From NCBI RefSeq assembly GCF_003369915.1, contig NW_022881625.1:1302001-1366000 (forward strand): DNA of 64,000 nucleotides. Direction: 5' to 3'. Under the pieces are notes generated by a model, which saw nothing but the letters and a program-made list of their open reading frames with translations, was not told the DNA's origin and did no database searches. Shown piece by piece: positions 41,369 through 53,363 of the stretch. Both the position numbers and the translations under genes were made by a program. The first letter of the stretch is position 1; each line of letters starts with the position of its first letter. This stretch comes from Drosophila miranda (taxonomy: Eukaryota; Arthropoda; Insecta; Diptera; Drosophilidae).

Positions 41369-43690
41369 AGCTGCGCTGGATTGGCTTTGGTTGGATTTGG
41401 TAATAAATTTTTTTTTTCGACCGACGCGAGTGGAGTTTTTGTCAAGACAAATTATTCACACAGTTTTTTATTGGATTTTTTTTCAATATATACCCGCTTT
41501 GGGTTGAGGGCTCTCAGTGCTCCAACAGGGGAGGGGCTGAGAGGCTGGTTAGTGGCCTGCACTATCCAGCCCTGGTACCCCAGTCGATCAGCTGCGAGGC
41601 CTGGAGTGAAGAAGAAGAACGGGAGAACCGGCCCAAAGGAGAGAAAGGATGAAAAAAGGTGGGAATCTCCAAGTGACGAGTGAAAAGCGCCGTCCAAAGC
41701 ACTCACGGTGGGCCCCAGCGCCCCTGCCCCCTTTGGGTGACCGTGGAAGTGCAACGCGCAGCCCGGATCAGAAGCCAGTCGGGGTGAGACTCGATCCTCC
41801 CAGGTGAGCACGCGGTGTCAGCAAGAGCTTGAGCTAATTTCGGGTATTTTTTTCCAGGTATCTTTCGCGATTTGTCTGTGTCTTGCAGAGCAGCTGTTTG
41901 GCGCGTCCGCACTCGAAAAATTCGCGGGTGACTGTCAAGTGTGTCAAGTGTGTGTGTGTGTGTGTGTGTGGTGTGAGTCAAGAAAGTAAAGTGGGGCCAC
42001 GCTCAAAAGTATGCTGTCTCTTCCCTTTGTAATTCCCCCTAACTTAAAAATTTGATTTGCAATCCCCTGTGAGTTCGTCAACTTGATGTTTTGTTGGCTG
42101 TAATGCGGTGTGTGGTCTTCAGTCCCCTCTACTACCCTTGCCGCCTGCTGAGGGCAGACGACTAGGAATGTATCATGTACATGTGGGCGGGCAGTTTATA
42201 GGGGGCGTAATTGTTTTATGCGCAGACTAGCATTTTTGGCTCAATTTAGGCCGTAGTGGTGGTGGTATGGCGGCAACTGATGCTGATTTGAAAGTCGATT
42301 TGAAACCGATAATCAATTGTCAGCACCGTTGCCGCCGAAGATTTTTATCACAGACTGTAATAATTTTGTAGTGGGGTGTCGTAGAACCGCACTAATTACG
42401 AAAATAACAATGGGGGGGGGGGGGGGGGAGAAGAGGTTAAAGAAATGAGATGGAAAATTCAGAAAATGCAGTGTTGCAACACGTAGTCAATTGAGGAATA
42501 GATAAAGAGAAAAGGTAAACAATGCAGGTGCTTTGCGTGGAAAATAAAAAAAAAGAGACAAGCAATTGTAGAAATAACAATACAGATAAGTAGTAGACTG
42601 GAGTGAAGACGACGGAAAAACAGGTAATAAAAGAGATACTACACTGCAACAAAGACGAGACAAAACAGGTACAATTGATTTACGTTAACAATATTACAAT
42701 AAACATAACAATTTAAAATAATGTCTATATCTTTTTTTTTTCTATAATTACAGGGAAGACAAGAAACAGCGGAGCATCGGCCGGCATAGCAAAACACAAT
42801 GCTTGTAAAGACATTGCGTTGCATACCGGCCGACCCCGTCGTCCCCCCTGATCGTCGAAATTGGCGTCATCCGAAGTCGTCAGAAGTAGGTGCAATTAGC
42901 ACCTCGTCGTCGTCGTTGTGGCTGTGGCTGCCCTCTTGGAGAACCAGTGGCACTGGTCCGGCCACCAGCTGGGAGCCAGGAGTAGACGGCACACATATTA
43001 CTGTGGCGACACGGGTCCGGCCGCCAAAGTGAAATGGATGTGAGTGTGTGTGTGCGTCGGCAATTGTGGCCCTAATGTAGAGCGAGTGGCACTGGTCCGG
43101 CCACCAGCTGGGAGCCAGGAGTAGATGGCACACATTTTACTGTGGCGACACGGGTCCGGCCGCCAAAGTGAAATGGATGTGAGTGTGTGTGTGCGTCGGC
43201 AATTGTGGCCCTAATGTAGAGCACATGGCACTCTGAATGCCACGGCACCTGGTTCCAGCAACCAGTTGAGGGCAATGGCGGACATGACACACCTACTCGA
43301 TCGGCACAGGTCCGGCCGCCCAAGTGTAATGGATGTTTGTGTGTGTGCGTCTGTGTAGCGGAGAGTATTGTCGGTGTCATTTTAATCGTAATTGCAGCTG
43401 ATTAATTTCTTGCTTTTCCTTTCCAGCTCCTTTGGCACTCTGAATGCCGTTGGCACTGGATCCGGCCACCAACTAAGGACGATGGCGGACACGACACACC
43501 TACTCGAACGGCACAGGTCCGGCCGCCCAAGTGTAATGGGTGTTTGTGTGTGTGTGTGTATTTCCATTCCAGGTACACATGGCACTCTGAATGCTTTGAT
43601 GGCGGCAGCGTCCGTTGTTCATTTTTGTTGTGGCATGCGAGTGATATGCATTTGTCATTTAATCCAATGCAGTGGCAGAGATGTGTCCAA

Positions 43691-46600
43691 TTAGTACACA
43701 GCGTTCCAGGATATCTGGTTGTCAAGATGGTACCTCATGTTGCGGGCGTAGGCCTTAATGTCATCCATGGAGTCGTCATCTTTCCACATCTCATCGTCAT
43801 CATTTTCTTCATCCATTTCAGGATCCGTCTCTGGAATGGCGGCTGGCGTTGGCCCTAACGTTTTTTGTGGTGGCTGTGATCGTGGTGGTTTCTTTGACCG
43901 CCTGGCTGCTGGAGCTGGGGCAACCACTGTTGCTGCTGCCATTGTTGGTGGATTTTCCGATGTAACTGCAACTGCTGGAGTTGCCGTCACTGCCTGGGAT
44001 TGGATGAGCGAGGTGAGTAGTGACATCGTCACTTCCAGCCTCTTTTCCAATCGCGTCATCCTCTGCGTATTCTCCAACAGTGCCTGGCTGCAGGATCCCT
44101 CGAAAGATTGGCGTTTCGGCTGCATCTTCTGCCGGGAGCGGTTGTTGGCAAACTGCTGCTGCTGCTGCTGCTGCTGTCGCTGTTGTTGTTCGCGCTGCGG
44201 CTGCTGTTGCAGCTGCTGTAGCTGCTGCTGTTGTGCCTGGGAACGGCTCAATGGCTGCTCTGGACGTCGTCGCCCAGTGCGTGGGCCAGAGGCAGCAGGC
44301 GTCTGTTTTTTTGTCTGAATTGGCTGCTGCTGCTTCTGCTTCTGCTGATGTTGTTGTCCTCTTCGTCGCCCAGGAGAGGAGACATTGAGTGGCGTCCATG
44401 CTGCCTGCTGCTGCTGCTGTCCGCGCCAGGGATTGGCTGGCGTTTGAGCTGGCTGTTGCTGCTGCTGCTGTCGGCGCCCTGGATGTGCTGGTGTTGTTTT
44501 TGCTGGTGGCTGCTGCTCTGGCAATGGCTGCAGAAGCGAGCTGCGATTGCGACGCAACTCCTGCTGCCTTGAATGCCGGACATCCCTTGTAGGCGCTGAT
44601 GTGGGCGCCCTGGCAATTGGCGCATTTAGGGGCGTCTGCCCTTGGCTTGGCACATGCCGTGGACGCGTGGGCACCCGCACACTTCATACAGACGAATGAA
44701 CGCCTGCAGTAGGTGCGGGTGTGCCCAAAAGCCTGACATCTGTGGCACTGGGCTGGGTCCATCGGCTTGGCCTGCCTCTCAACGATCACCAACTGGTTGC
44801 CCAGCTGGGTTAATTGGAGGACATCGTGGTGGCTTTCATCCGGCTTGGGGGCTATCTCCAACTCGAACTGGTCGAGTGGCTGTCCATCGGATCTCGCTTT
44901 AATGGCTCTAATAAATTTAACTGAATAGCCCAGTTCGGCCATCTGATTTGTTATTAGTTGGGTGCTTGTGGAGTGGTGGAGATCTCGCACGACGATCCGT
45001 AGCCCACGGTCACTCTTGTGCTAGTGTGTGTAGTGGCCAGTCATCGCCTCGTTGCCGCCGCCAACGCCCAGGATTGCCATGATGGCATCCCTGGTAGCCA
45101 TGTCGCGGGACTGGATACGGACACCATTGCGGCTGATGAGCTTGGTGTGATAGCTACTGTTGCCCACCCTCGGGTCATTCTGCAGCTTGTCCAGAATGGG
45201 CATAATGTCGGGGACAGCTGGCAGAATGATGGGGGGGGGGGGGGGGGGGGGGGGAATAATTGTCGTTGGTTGGTGCTGTCGCTGCAGCATCCGAATTTGT
45301 CTGGCATTGGGCATACTCAGGGAGGGCAGCTGGAGCAGCCCAACGCCGCCGCCGCTGCTGCTGCTGTGGGTTCCTGTGCCGCAACTACTAGTTGCATTTG
45401 CAGGTGAGTGAGGTAGAGCTAGTGGAGCATTGGCAGTGGCAGGGGCAGGGGCAGGGGCGGGGGCAGGGGCATTTTGTGTAATTTTCCGCTGATGTTGTTG
45501 CTGGTTTGATTGTTGGTGATGATGGGGATGGTTTTGAATTTGGGGGATATGGGATTTGCTTGCCTGTTGGTTGGTACTTTCCCGGAGTCGTCGTTTGGCC
45601 GATGCATGATTGGCATCCAAATTGTCGTCGTCATCGTCGTCATCAAACTCAACAACCATGACATCACTGTCATCATCATCGTCATCATCATCAACCACGG
45701 CGCGGACGCGCTTCAGTGGCGAACGGGCCGCTGCCCGTTATTGGCTGTGTTTGTTGCCGTTGGCTGATGTTGTTGTTTTTGATGTTGATGTGTTTGCTGC
45801 TGCTGATGTTCCTCTGGCGGCGGTGGTGGGGGGGTCCGCCTGTTAACATTGCTGTTAACAGGCATCGTCGTCTGGCTGCCGACGTAATTGTAGTTGTCGT
45901 TTTTGTGTTTGATGTCGCTGTTTGTGTGCTGATGTATGTCATCATTGTATTTGTGGTTGTGGTTGTGGTATTGGCTGTGTGCATTGCATTTGGAACCGCT
46001 GCTGTGGCCGATCGAGCGGGGTTTGTGCCATGGCTGCGGTTCGAGTTCGAACTCTCTCCCGAACGGGCACTCGAACACGAATCTTTTGTTGGCTGCTGTT
46101 CGTGCAGAGGCTGCTCGAGTGCCCTCTCGTACTGTCGCTGGTACGAGGTCGTTACCCGCTCTCTTTGCGCCTTCTCTCGCTCCTTGCTGTTTCCGGCTCT
46201 CTCCACACCATGCATCGGCATACGGTGCATCGATACGTGTCTGTGTGTGTTGGAGTGTGGGAAGCGGAATTATTGGCGCGCTTGGTACCGCTTGGCTTGG
46301 CTTGACATTGCGGTGCTTTGGCTGACGCCGCTGCCGCTGCCGCTGCCGACGCTGCCGACGCCGCCAATGCCTCAAGCCGGCGACTACCGCTGCTGCTGCT
46401 GATGGTCTGCTGCTGCTGCTGCTGCTGCTGGCGTTCCTGGGTATGGACCGCCTCCACCCAGTCGCCGATCTGGAACTGCTCCTGGCTGGTGAGATTGGGA
46501 ATGGCCGCCCAGCTGTTGGGGCAGGGCAGGTCGGGGTCGGGGATGGGGCTTGTGGCCGGAGTGGCCGTGATGGTGGTGTCGGCATGGATGTGGTCCTCAC

Positions 46601-46858
46601 ATACCCGGTAATGGTGGCTGGAGCCGGTCCAGGAATTGGAGGAAGTGCCTCCAACCAGGTGGCGGAGTCGGTGGATTGGCGTCTCAGTATCGCTGCGTTT
46701 GCCACGGTGCCGGTCGCTGCGCTGTCGGCGCTGGCTTCGCCGTCGGCGGCGCTGTCGGAGCTGGCAGTGGCAATGGCTGATTTGGGGCGATCCCTGGCTG
46801 TGACGCCGTGTGGTCCTCGTCGTCGTCGTCCTCTTCTGGCAGTGGATCCGCGTGGCAT
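43691..46858 (-). pseudogene. Gag of U5b (frameshifted)
   Basis: Same lesions as U5a gag: 1-nt deletion after YVRTT (about 46587), amber codon near 45021, 35-bp deletion after knuckle 3. It differs in its poly-Pro run, 24 nt and therefore in frame, which leaves 225 codons open from the poly-Asp tract to the amber codon (45698-45021). Knuckle 1 is intact and the acidic tail is present. Confidence 0.8.
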
Positions 46859-46957
46859 AGCTGCGCTGGATTGGCTTTGGTTGGATTTGGTAATAAATTT
46901 TTTTTTTCGACCGACGCGAGTGGAGTTTTTGTCAAGACAAATTATTCACACATTTTT

Positions 46958-47431
46958 TTATTGGCGACTACCGCTGCTGCTGCTGATGGTCTGCTGCTCC
47001 TGCTGCTGCTGCTGCTGCTGCTGGCGTTCCTGGGTATGGACCGCCTCCACCCAGTCGCCGATCTGGAACTGCTCCTGGCTGGTGAGATTGGGAATGGCCG
47101 CCCAGCTGTTGGGGCAGGGCAGGTCGGGGTCGGGGATGGGGCTTGTGGCCGGAGTGGCCGTGATGGTGGTGTCGGCATGGTATGTGGTCCTCACATACCC
47201 GGTAATGGTGGCTGGAGCCGGTCCAGGAATTGGAGGAAGTGCCTCCAACCAGGTGGCGGAGTCGGTGGATTGGCGTCTCAGTATCGCTGCGTTTGCCACG
47301 GTGCCGGTGGCTGCGCTGTCTGCGCTGTCGGAGCTGGCAGTGGAAATGGCTGATTTGGGGCGATCCCTGGCTGTGACGCCGTGTGGTCCTCGTCGTCGTC
47401 GTTCTCTTCTGGCAGTGGATCCGCGTGGCAT
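46958..47431 (-). pseudogene. Duplicated gag 5' fragment upstream of U5b gag
   Basis: Counterpart of 40898-41368 with one more Gln codon in the poly-Gln run (157 against 156 codons). The Met at 47431 is followed by the normal N-terminus and then the joint to the inner 5' UTR. Confidence 0.8.
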
Positions 47432-48656
47432 AGCTGCGCTGGATTGGCTTTGGTTGGATTTGGTAATAAATTTTTTTTTTCGACCGACGCGAGTGGAGTT
47501 TTTGTCAAGACAAATTATTCACACAGTTTTTTATTGGATTTTTTTTCAATATATACCCGCTTTGGGTTGAGGGCTCTCAGTGCTCCAACAGGGGAGGGGC
47601 TGAGAGGCTGGGGTGTGAGCCGCCAGCAACCAAGCGCGTTGCTTTATTAATATTTGTGGGCAGTATATGTCTTGATTTAATTTATGTACATTTTTGTGTT
47701 TGTTTTACAATACAGCTTTAAATGACACTTAAACACACACTAGTACATTTGATGGCACAATAAACTTTACAAACAGATAATACTGCAGCAACGAAACACT
47801 TGTAACCTCGAAATAGGCCCGCAGCCAGCAGGGGGGGGGGGGGGAGAAAGGGAAAAAGAGAGACACTAAATATTCGGCACTTTGACGGAGGGACTAAACT
47901 AAACCTCGAACACGTCTCGACTCCACAACGTTCACGACACGACTTTTCCTTTGGACAGAGACCCAGACTCGAGACCAATCCACGATCGGGGCAAAAGGCT
48001 CCAAAAGTACGAATTGTCAAGAGGGGGAGGGGGGACTCGTCAAGTGTGTGTAATAGTGTGTCAAGTGTGTGTGTGTGTGTGTGTGTGGTGTGAGTCAAGA
48101 AAGTAAAGTGGGGCCACGCTCGAAAGTATGCTGTCTCTTCTTTGTAATTCTCCCTAACTTAAAACTTGATTTGCAATCCCCTGTGAGTTCGTCAACTTGA
48201 TGTTTTGTTGGCTGTAATGCGGTGTGTGGTCTTCAGTCCCCTCTACTACCCTTGCCGCCTGCTGAGGGCAGACGACTAGGAATGTAGCATGTACATGTGG
48301 GCGGGCAGTTTATAGGGGGCGTAATTGTTTTATGCGAAGACTAGCATTTTTGGCTCAATTTAGGCCGTAGTGATGGTGGTGTGGCGGCAACTGATGCTGA
48401 TTTGAAAGTCGATTTGAAACCGATAATCAATTGTCAGCACCGTTGCCGCCGAAGATTTTTATCACAGATTGTAATATTTTTGTAGTGGGGTGTCGGAGAA
48501 CCGCACTAATTACGAAAATAACAATGGGGGGGGTTAAGAAGGGGTTAAATAAATGAGATCGAAAATTCAGAAAGTGCAGTGTTGCAACACGTAGTCAATT
48601 GAGGAATAGATAAAGAAAAAAGGGTAAAAAATGCAGGTGCTTTGCGTGGAAAATAA

Positions 48657-49801
48657 GAGGAAATACACTAAAATAAACGAGGGGGAACGTTGTGAGTTGC
48701 TGCGTACACCGCAACTCTACAGTTATACCCGATACTAAGTCAGTATGGCTCTCCTGCGGCAGACGCCGCTAATATTGAACCACACGACAAAGAGTGCGTG
48801 CGAGAGAGACAGAAAATCAGTCTGAGCGTGACGTCGGGCGCTGCGTGGCCAGTGCAAATTGATTTCTTGCTTTTGGCTACAAAAATGATCCGATCTGATC
48901 CAGATTCAGCAATCTGATAGATATAGTCATTATCTATGATTCTGCGTTAGTTTTCTCGAATGTGCAATATTGTGGATGCAACAGATGTTCGTTCTTTGTG
49001 GGGGCGGAAGGGGTGGGGCGAAATTCTGAGATATACGTTTTATAGTGAGATCTAACAGAAGTGCGGATATCAAATTTGGTTACTCTAGCCTTAATAGTCT
49101 CTGAGATTTGTGGATGCCCCAGATTTTCGTCCTTTGCGGGGGCGGAAGGGGGTGTGGCGAAATTGGGACACGAAACGGTCAAGGTCAGATATCACAGGAG
49201 TGTGGATACCAAATTTGGTTGCTCTGGCTCTTATAGGTTCTGAGATCCTTGAACTCATATTTTGCAATTGGCAAAGCCGACCATGAAACCTGTGTGTTAG
49301 AGAGAGACAGAGCGAGAAAGAATGAAATTGTTTTCTTGATTCTGGCTATAATATTTATACGATCTGGTTGAGATTTTACACTCTAGAACATATAGTCATC
49401 CTCTACGATTCTGCATTTTTGGTTTTATCGTATCTTTAAAAATGTGGATGCCACAGATTTTCGTCCTTTGTGGGGCGGAAGTGGGCGGGGCAAAGTTTTG
49501 AAATATTTTTGTAGCAGTGACATATCACAGATGTCTGGATCCAAAACATCGTTGCTCTAGCTCTTATAGTCTTTGAGCACTAGGCGCTGAAGGGGACGGA
49601 CGGACGGACGGACGGACGGACGGACGGACGGACGGACGGACAGACGGACAGACAGACAGGGCTCAATCGACTCGGCTATTGATGCTGATCAAGAATATAT
49701 ATACTTTATGGGGTCGGAAACGATTCCTTCTGGACGTTACACACATCCACTTTTACCACAAATCTAATATACCCCAATACTCATTTTGAGTATCGGGTAT
49801 A
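48657..49801. mobile_element. DINE-1/INE-1-like (Helentron) non-autonomous element
   Basis: 1145-bp insertion between aaaataa and agaaagagacaagc, a point that is uninterrupted in the other units. It has the marks of this family: tatacccgatact near the left end (about 48723) and its inverse agtatcggg-tata at the right end, a GGAC/GACA microsatellite, and the adjoining conserved core (ggctcaatcgactcggctat... ggggtcggaaacg). Three diverged ~150-bp internal repeats begin tgtggatgc (about 48971, 49109 and 49442). No protein. Confidence 0.8.
49597..49655. repeat. (GGAC)n/(GACA)n microsatellite inside the DINE-1-like element
   Basis: About eleven ggac units followed by gacagacggacagaca. Microsatellites at this place are typical of the family (also called mini-me). 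Confidence 0.9.
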
Positions 49802-50420
49802 GAAAGAGACAAGCACTTGCAGAAATAACAATACAGATAAGTAGTAGACTGGAGTGAAGACGACGGAAAAACAGGTAATAAAAGAGATACTACACTGGAA
49901 CAAAGACGAGACAAAACAGGTACAATTGATTTACGTTTACAATTTTACAATAAACATAACAATTTAAAATAATGTCTATATCTTTTTTTTTTCTATAATT
50001 ACAGGGAAGACAAGAAACAGCGGAGCATCGGCCGGCATAGCAAAACACAATGCTTGTAAAGACATTGCGTTGCATACCGGCCGACCCCGTCGTCCCCCCT
50101 GATCGTCGAAATTGGCGTCATCCGAAGTCGTCAGAAGTAGGTGCAATTAGCACCTCGTCGTCGTCGTTGTGGCTGTGGCTGCCCTCTTGGAGAACCAGTG
50201 GCACTGGTCCGGCCACCAGCTGGGAGCCAGGAGTAGACGGCACACATATTACTGTGGCGACACGGGTCCGGCCGCCAAAGTGAAATGGATGTGAGTGTGT
50301 GTGTGCGTCGGCAATTGTGGCCCTAATGTAGAGCGAGTGGCACTGGTCCGGCCACCAGCTCCCGCGGGACTGCCGCTAGGCATTACTTCGCGGTGCGGGC
50401 TGTGGGGTCATCCTTCTGGC

Positions 50421-53363
50421 TTAGTTTGTCCGGCTTCGCTCCAGCCTGCGCAGCTCCTTGATCACGCTTGCTGCCATGTAGGCGACCGCGTTCCAAGATT
50501 GCTCATCGGCTAGCATCTGGTCGGTGAGGGTGTCCACACTCACTTCTGCAAGCGTCTCCCCTAGCCTGGTTCGTTCTTGCGAGAAGCGGGGGCATACAAA
50601 GAAGACGTGCTCTGCATCCTCGTCGACTCCAGGCCCGCAGCAGCTGCAATACGGGTCGTCAGCATGCCTAAAGCGATGCAGGTACTGCTTGAAGCAGCCA
50701 TGCCCCGTCAGCAGTTGGCCCAAATAATGGTCCATTTGGCCGTGCCTTCTTCGCAGCCATGGGCTAAGCTGGGGAAGGAGACGTCTGGTCCACCTCCCTT
50801 TTGCCGCTTGGTCCCAGCGCCGTTGCCACTGGGCTATAGTGCGCTCTCGCCGCTCGCTGGCTACCTCCACTCCGCTCTGCCGCTCAGCTGCCAGGAGATC
50901 CAGTGGGACTATGCCTGCCACAATAAGTGCGGCGTCTTCAGACACCGACCGGAAGCAGCATGTAACCCTCAGGGCACAGCGTCGGTATGCGCTTCTGCAG
51001 TCTCTGCTGTATGTGGAAACCATCATTGCTGGTGCCCCCACTGCTGATCCATATAAGATTATGGAGGTGACCACCCCAGCGATGAGCTGCCTGCTACGCT
51101 GCCGTGGTCCCCCTGTATTGGCCATCATCCTGCTTATGGCCGCCGTTGCTGCAGTCGCTTTTGCGCTGGCGTATTCCAGGTGGGCCTTGAAGTTCAGCCT
51201 CTGGTCCATCATTACCCCTAGGTACTTTAGCGCAGGCTTGGTCCTGATGATCGTGCTACCGACTCTCACGCATGCCTGCTCGACCTTTTTTCTGCTGCTC
51301 ATTAGCACAGCCTCCGTCTTCTTCTCCGCCAATGCTAGCCCGTTGGCTGCGAGCGAGGCCACTATCATCCCGACTGCTACGTTGGCTTTCTCCTCTACGT
51401 CTCTTACGTGTTTCGACACTGTCACCAGTGCTATGTCGTCGGCGAAGCCCACCAGGGTGCACCCTTCCGGTAATGTAAGCCGCAGGATATCGTCATACAT
51501 CACGTTCCACAGTATCGGCCCTAGGACCGAGCCCTGTGGGACGCCTCCGGTGATTTGGTGATGTTCTGCTCCTTCTTCCGTGTCGTAGATCAGGATGCGG
51601 TCCGTGAAATAGCTTCGCAGAGTCCGTGTGATTTGCTCAGATATACCCCTCCTGGTCAGGGCCTCTAGGATGCTCTTCCAGCTGGCAGAGTTGAAGGCGT
51701 TTCGTACGTCTAGTGTACATACTAGGCAGTACTTTTTGTCGCCTCCAGCCCATCGCGTTCCTGCCATGGCTTCCCTGGCAAGGTTTGTCACCATCTCGAT
51801 GGCGTCAGTGGTGCTCCTCTGCTTGCGGAACCCGAATTGGAGGTCGGAAAGTCCGCGACGCTCAGCCAGTTCCGCCTCCAGTCGGTTACATACCATCCTC
51901 TCGAAAATCTTGCCCATGGTATCCAGCATGCACAGCGGCCGGTATGACGATGGGTCGTTGAGCTCTTTGCCTGGCTTGGGTATCAGAACCAGCCTTTGCC
52001 GTTTCCATGCTTGTGGGACTGTCCGCTCCGCTAGGCACTGGGTGTACATTGTGGCGAATGCTTCCGGATGGGCTCTAGTTATGCATTTTAGTGCTGCATT
52101 AGGGACTCCATCTGGACCTGCCGCTTTCCCGATCTTCAGCTTACCCGTGGCCCTCAGTACTTCTCTGGCAGTGATGATGGTGGTGGTGTCCCTCAGGCTA
52201 GCTCCTTCTACCCTAGCTTCCTCTTGTAAGGGTGGTTGTCTAGGGAATAGGGTGCCGACTATCTCTCTCATATGCACCGGATCCTTGGGCGTAGGCTGTC
52301 TGTTTAATCTCCCCATGACTAGTTTGTATGCTCCACCAAAAGGTTCCGCATCGGCCGCATCGCAGAGCTCCTTGAAGCATTTGAGTTTGCTGCTTCTGAT
52401 GGCCTCCTTCAGCTCTTTTCTTTTGGCCTTGAATGCCGCGCCATTTCTGCCAAATTGGGCGGAGCCTCTTGCTCGCTGGTAGGCACGCCGAGCTGCGCAG
52501 CACTCCCTCCTGGCCTTGGCAATGTGCTCATTCCACCACGGTACTGGCCGGTGCCTGCTTCCTCCGATCTTTCTTTTTTTCATGGCTGCATCACAGGCCG
52601 CTTTGACGGTCCTGTAAACGGCAAGCGCGGATGCTTCAGCATCCCCGGCGGCGCTTAGGTTTTCTGCTGCCGAGAGGAGCGCGGCTCTGCTCAGGCTTTC
52701 CTCCTTGTACCCGGCCTGGAGCGCCCGCTGTATCCTTGTTGTGTTCCTGGGTGCAAAGGTTTCCGTCATTACGGCTAAGTGGTCGCTATGGGTGTAAGCA
52801 CTCAGCACTTGCCACTTCGCGTGGCGTGCGAGCTCTGGGCTTGCAAAGGTGAGGTCTATAATAGACTCCCGCCCTGCTTTGCTGAACGTTGGTGTGGTTC
52901 CTGTGTTGAGGAGACAGACGTTCAGGCTTGCAAACTCGTCCAGGAGCGATGTCCCACGGGGTGTGTTTTTGGCGCTGCCCCAAGTCGTGGCCCAGGCGTT
53001 AAAGTCGCCCGCTATCAGGACAGGCGATTTGCCTCGTGCGTCGTTAGCGATGTTGCTGATGATCGCCTCATACTCCTGCTGCGTGAACCTTGGTGCTATG
53101 TAGCAGCTGTAGACAAAAGTGCCGCTGTGCTTAGCTCTCACATATCCCACTCTGGATGCTCTGTGGGTAAGCTGGCCTGGTTGTGGGCCACAGCTCCAGA
53201 TTGCTGCTCCTCCGTCTGAGCTATGCTGCCAGACTCCTTCGTGTTTTTTGCCGTACGGCTCGCTGAGTAGCGCTATGTCGATCTTCTGCTCCAGGACTGT
53301 TTGCGCTAACAGATGCTGAGCAGCTCGGCAGTGGTTTAGGTTGAGCTGCAGGAGCTTAACCAT
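50421..53363 (-). CDS. R1-clade ORF2: endonuclease and reverse transcriptase (copy B)
   Basis: Full-length open frame matching copy A with about 15-20 amino-acid differences seen by eye (for example AVGAPAMM for AVWAPAMM, and AERRGLSD for ADRRGLSD). The endonuclease boxes, FADDIALV and the C-terminal CCHC finger are unchanged. The frame is open although the element has lost its 3' tail and can no longer move by itself. Confidence 0.9.
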   Translation of the reverse strand: MVKLLQLNLNHCRAAQHLLAQTVLEQKIDIALLSEPYGKKHEGVWQHSSDGGAAIWSCGPQPGQLTHRASRVGYVRAKHSGTFVYSCYIAPRFTQQEYEAIISNIANDARGKSPVLIAGDFNAWATTWGSAKNTPRGTSLLDEFASLNVCLLNTGTTPTFSKAGRESIIDLTFASPELARHAKWQVLSAYTHSDHLAVMTETFAPRNTTRIQRALQAGYKEESLSRAALLSAAENLSAAGDAEASALAVYRTVKAACDAAMKKRKIGGSRHRPVPWWNEHIAKARRECCAARRAYQRARGSAQFGRNGAAFKAKRKELKEAIRSSKLKCFKELCDAADAEPFGGAYKLVMGRLNRQPTPKDPVHMREIVGTLFPRQPPLQEEARVEGASLRDTTTIITAREVLRATGKLKIGKAAGPDGVPNAALKCITRAHPEAFATMYTQCLAERTVPQAWKRQRLVLIPKPGKELNDPSSYRPLCMLDTMGKIFERMVCNRLEAELAERRGLSDLQFGFRKQRSTTDAIEMVTNLAREAMAGTRWAGGDKKYCLVCTLDVRNAFNSASWKSILEALTRRGISEQITRTLRSYFTDRILIYDTEEGAEHHQITGGVPQGSVLGPILWNVMYDDILRLTLPEGCTLVGFADDIALVTVSKHVRDVEEKANVAVGMIVASLAANGLALAEKKTEAVLMSSRKKVEQACVRVGSTIIRTKPALKYLGVMMDQRLNFKAHLEYASAKATAATAAISRMMANTGGPRQRSRQLIAGVVTSIILYGSAVGAPAMMVSTYSRDCRSAYRRCALRVTCCFRSVSEDAALIVAGIVPLDLLAAERQSGVEVASERRERTIAQWQRRWDQAAKGRWTRRLLPQLSPWLRRRHGQMDHYLGQLLTGHGCFKQYLHRFRHADDPYCSCCGPGVDEDAEHVFFVCPRFSQERTRLGETLAEVSVDTLTDQMLADEQSWNAVAYMAASVIKELRRLERSRTN

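Larger units (their letters stand above)
35879..41544 (-). mobile_element. Telomeric unit U5a
   Basis: 3' UTR (about 35879-37627), gag (37628-40798) and a duplicated 5' region. Unlike U2/U3 it keeps the segment 37417-37796, so gag here ends in an acidic tail and the 3' UTR is longer. On plus, the segment contains an acceptor-like ttccattccag|gt at about 37509. A second partial gag start and 5' UTR (40898-41544) follow the first, created by a joint in the 5' UTR at about 40905. Confidence 0.8.
35485..47606. repeat. 6.06-kb segmental tandem duplication
   Basis: 35485-41544 and 41545-47606 are aligned copies with an offset of 6060-6063 bp and only a handful of differences seen by eye (for example near 36090, 39417, 40885). 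Each begins in R1-clade 5' UTR sequence and ends in the 5' UTR of a telomeric unit. The central joint (about 41541-41549) has the short homology gctggtt. The R1 5' UTR piece at 41545-41940 has no R1 body, which shows that the second copy arose by duplication after the R1 insertion. Confidence 0.9.
41545..47655 (-). mobile_element. Telomeric unit U5b with R1 5' UTR fragment
   Basis: 41545-41940 is R1-clade 5' UTR, then a telomeric unit as in U5a through its duplicated 5' region to the 5' end at about 47655. Differences from U5a include a longer GT run (41945-41970) and a shorter G run (about 42412-42428). The 5' end meets the next unit with almost no poly(A) (ttt then gtgggcag), unlike the other joints. 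Confidence 0.8.
47656..50360 (-). mobile_element. Telomeric unit U6, 3' UTR part
   Basis: 3' UTR of another unit, from its extreme 3' end at about 47656 to ggccaccagct at 50360. It is interrupted by the DINE-1-like insertion (48657-49801) and then by R1 copy B; its gag resumes at 54668. The poly(A) at its 3' end is almost absent. Small differences (for example a shortened G run near 48530) set it apart from U5. Confidence 0.8.
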
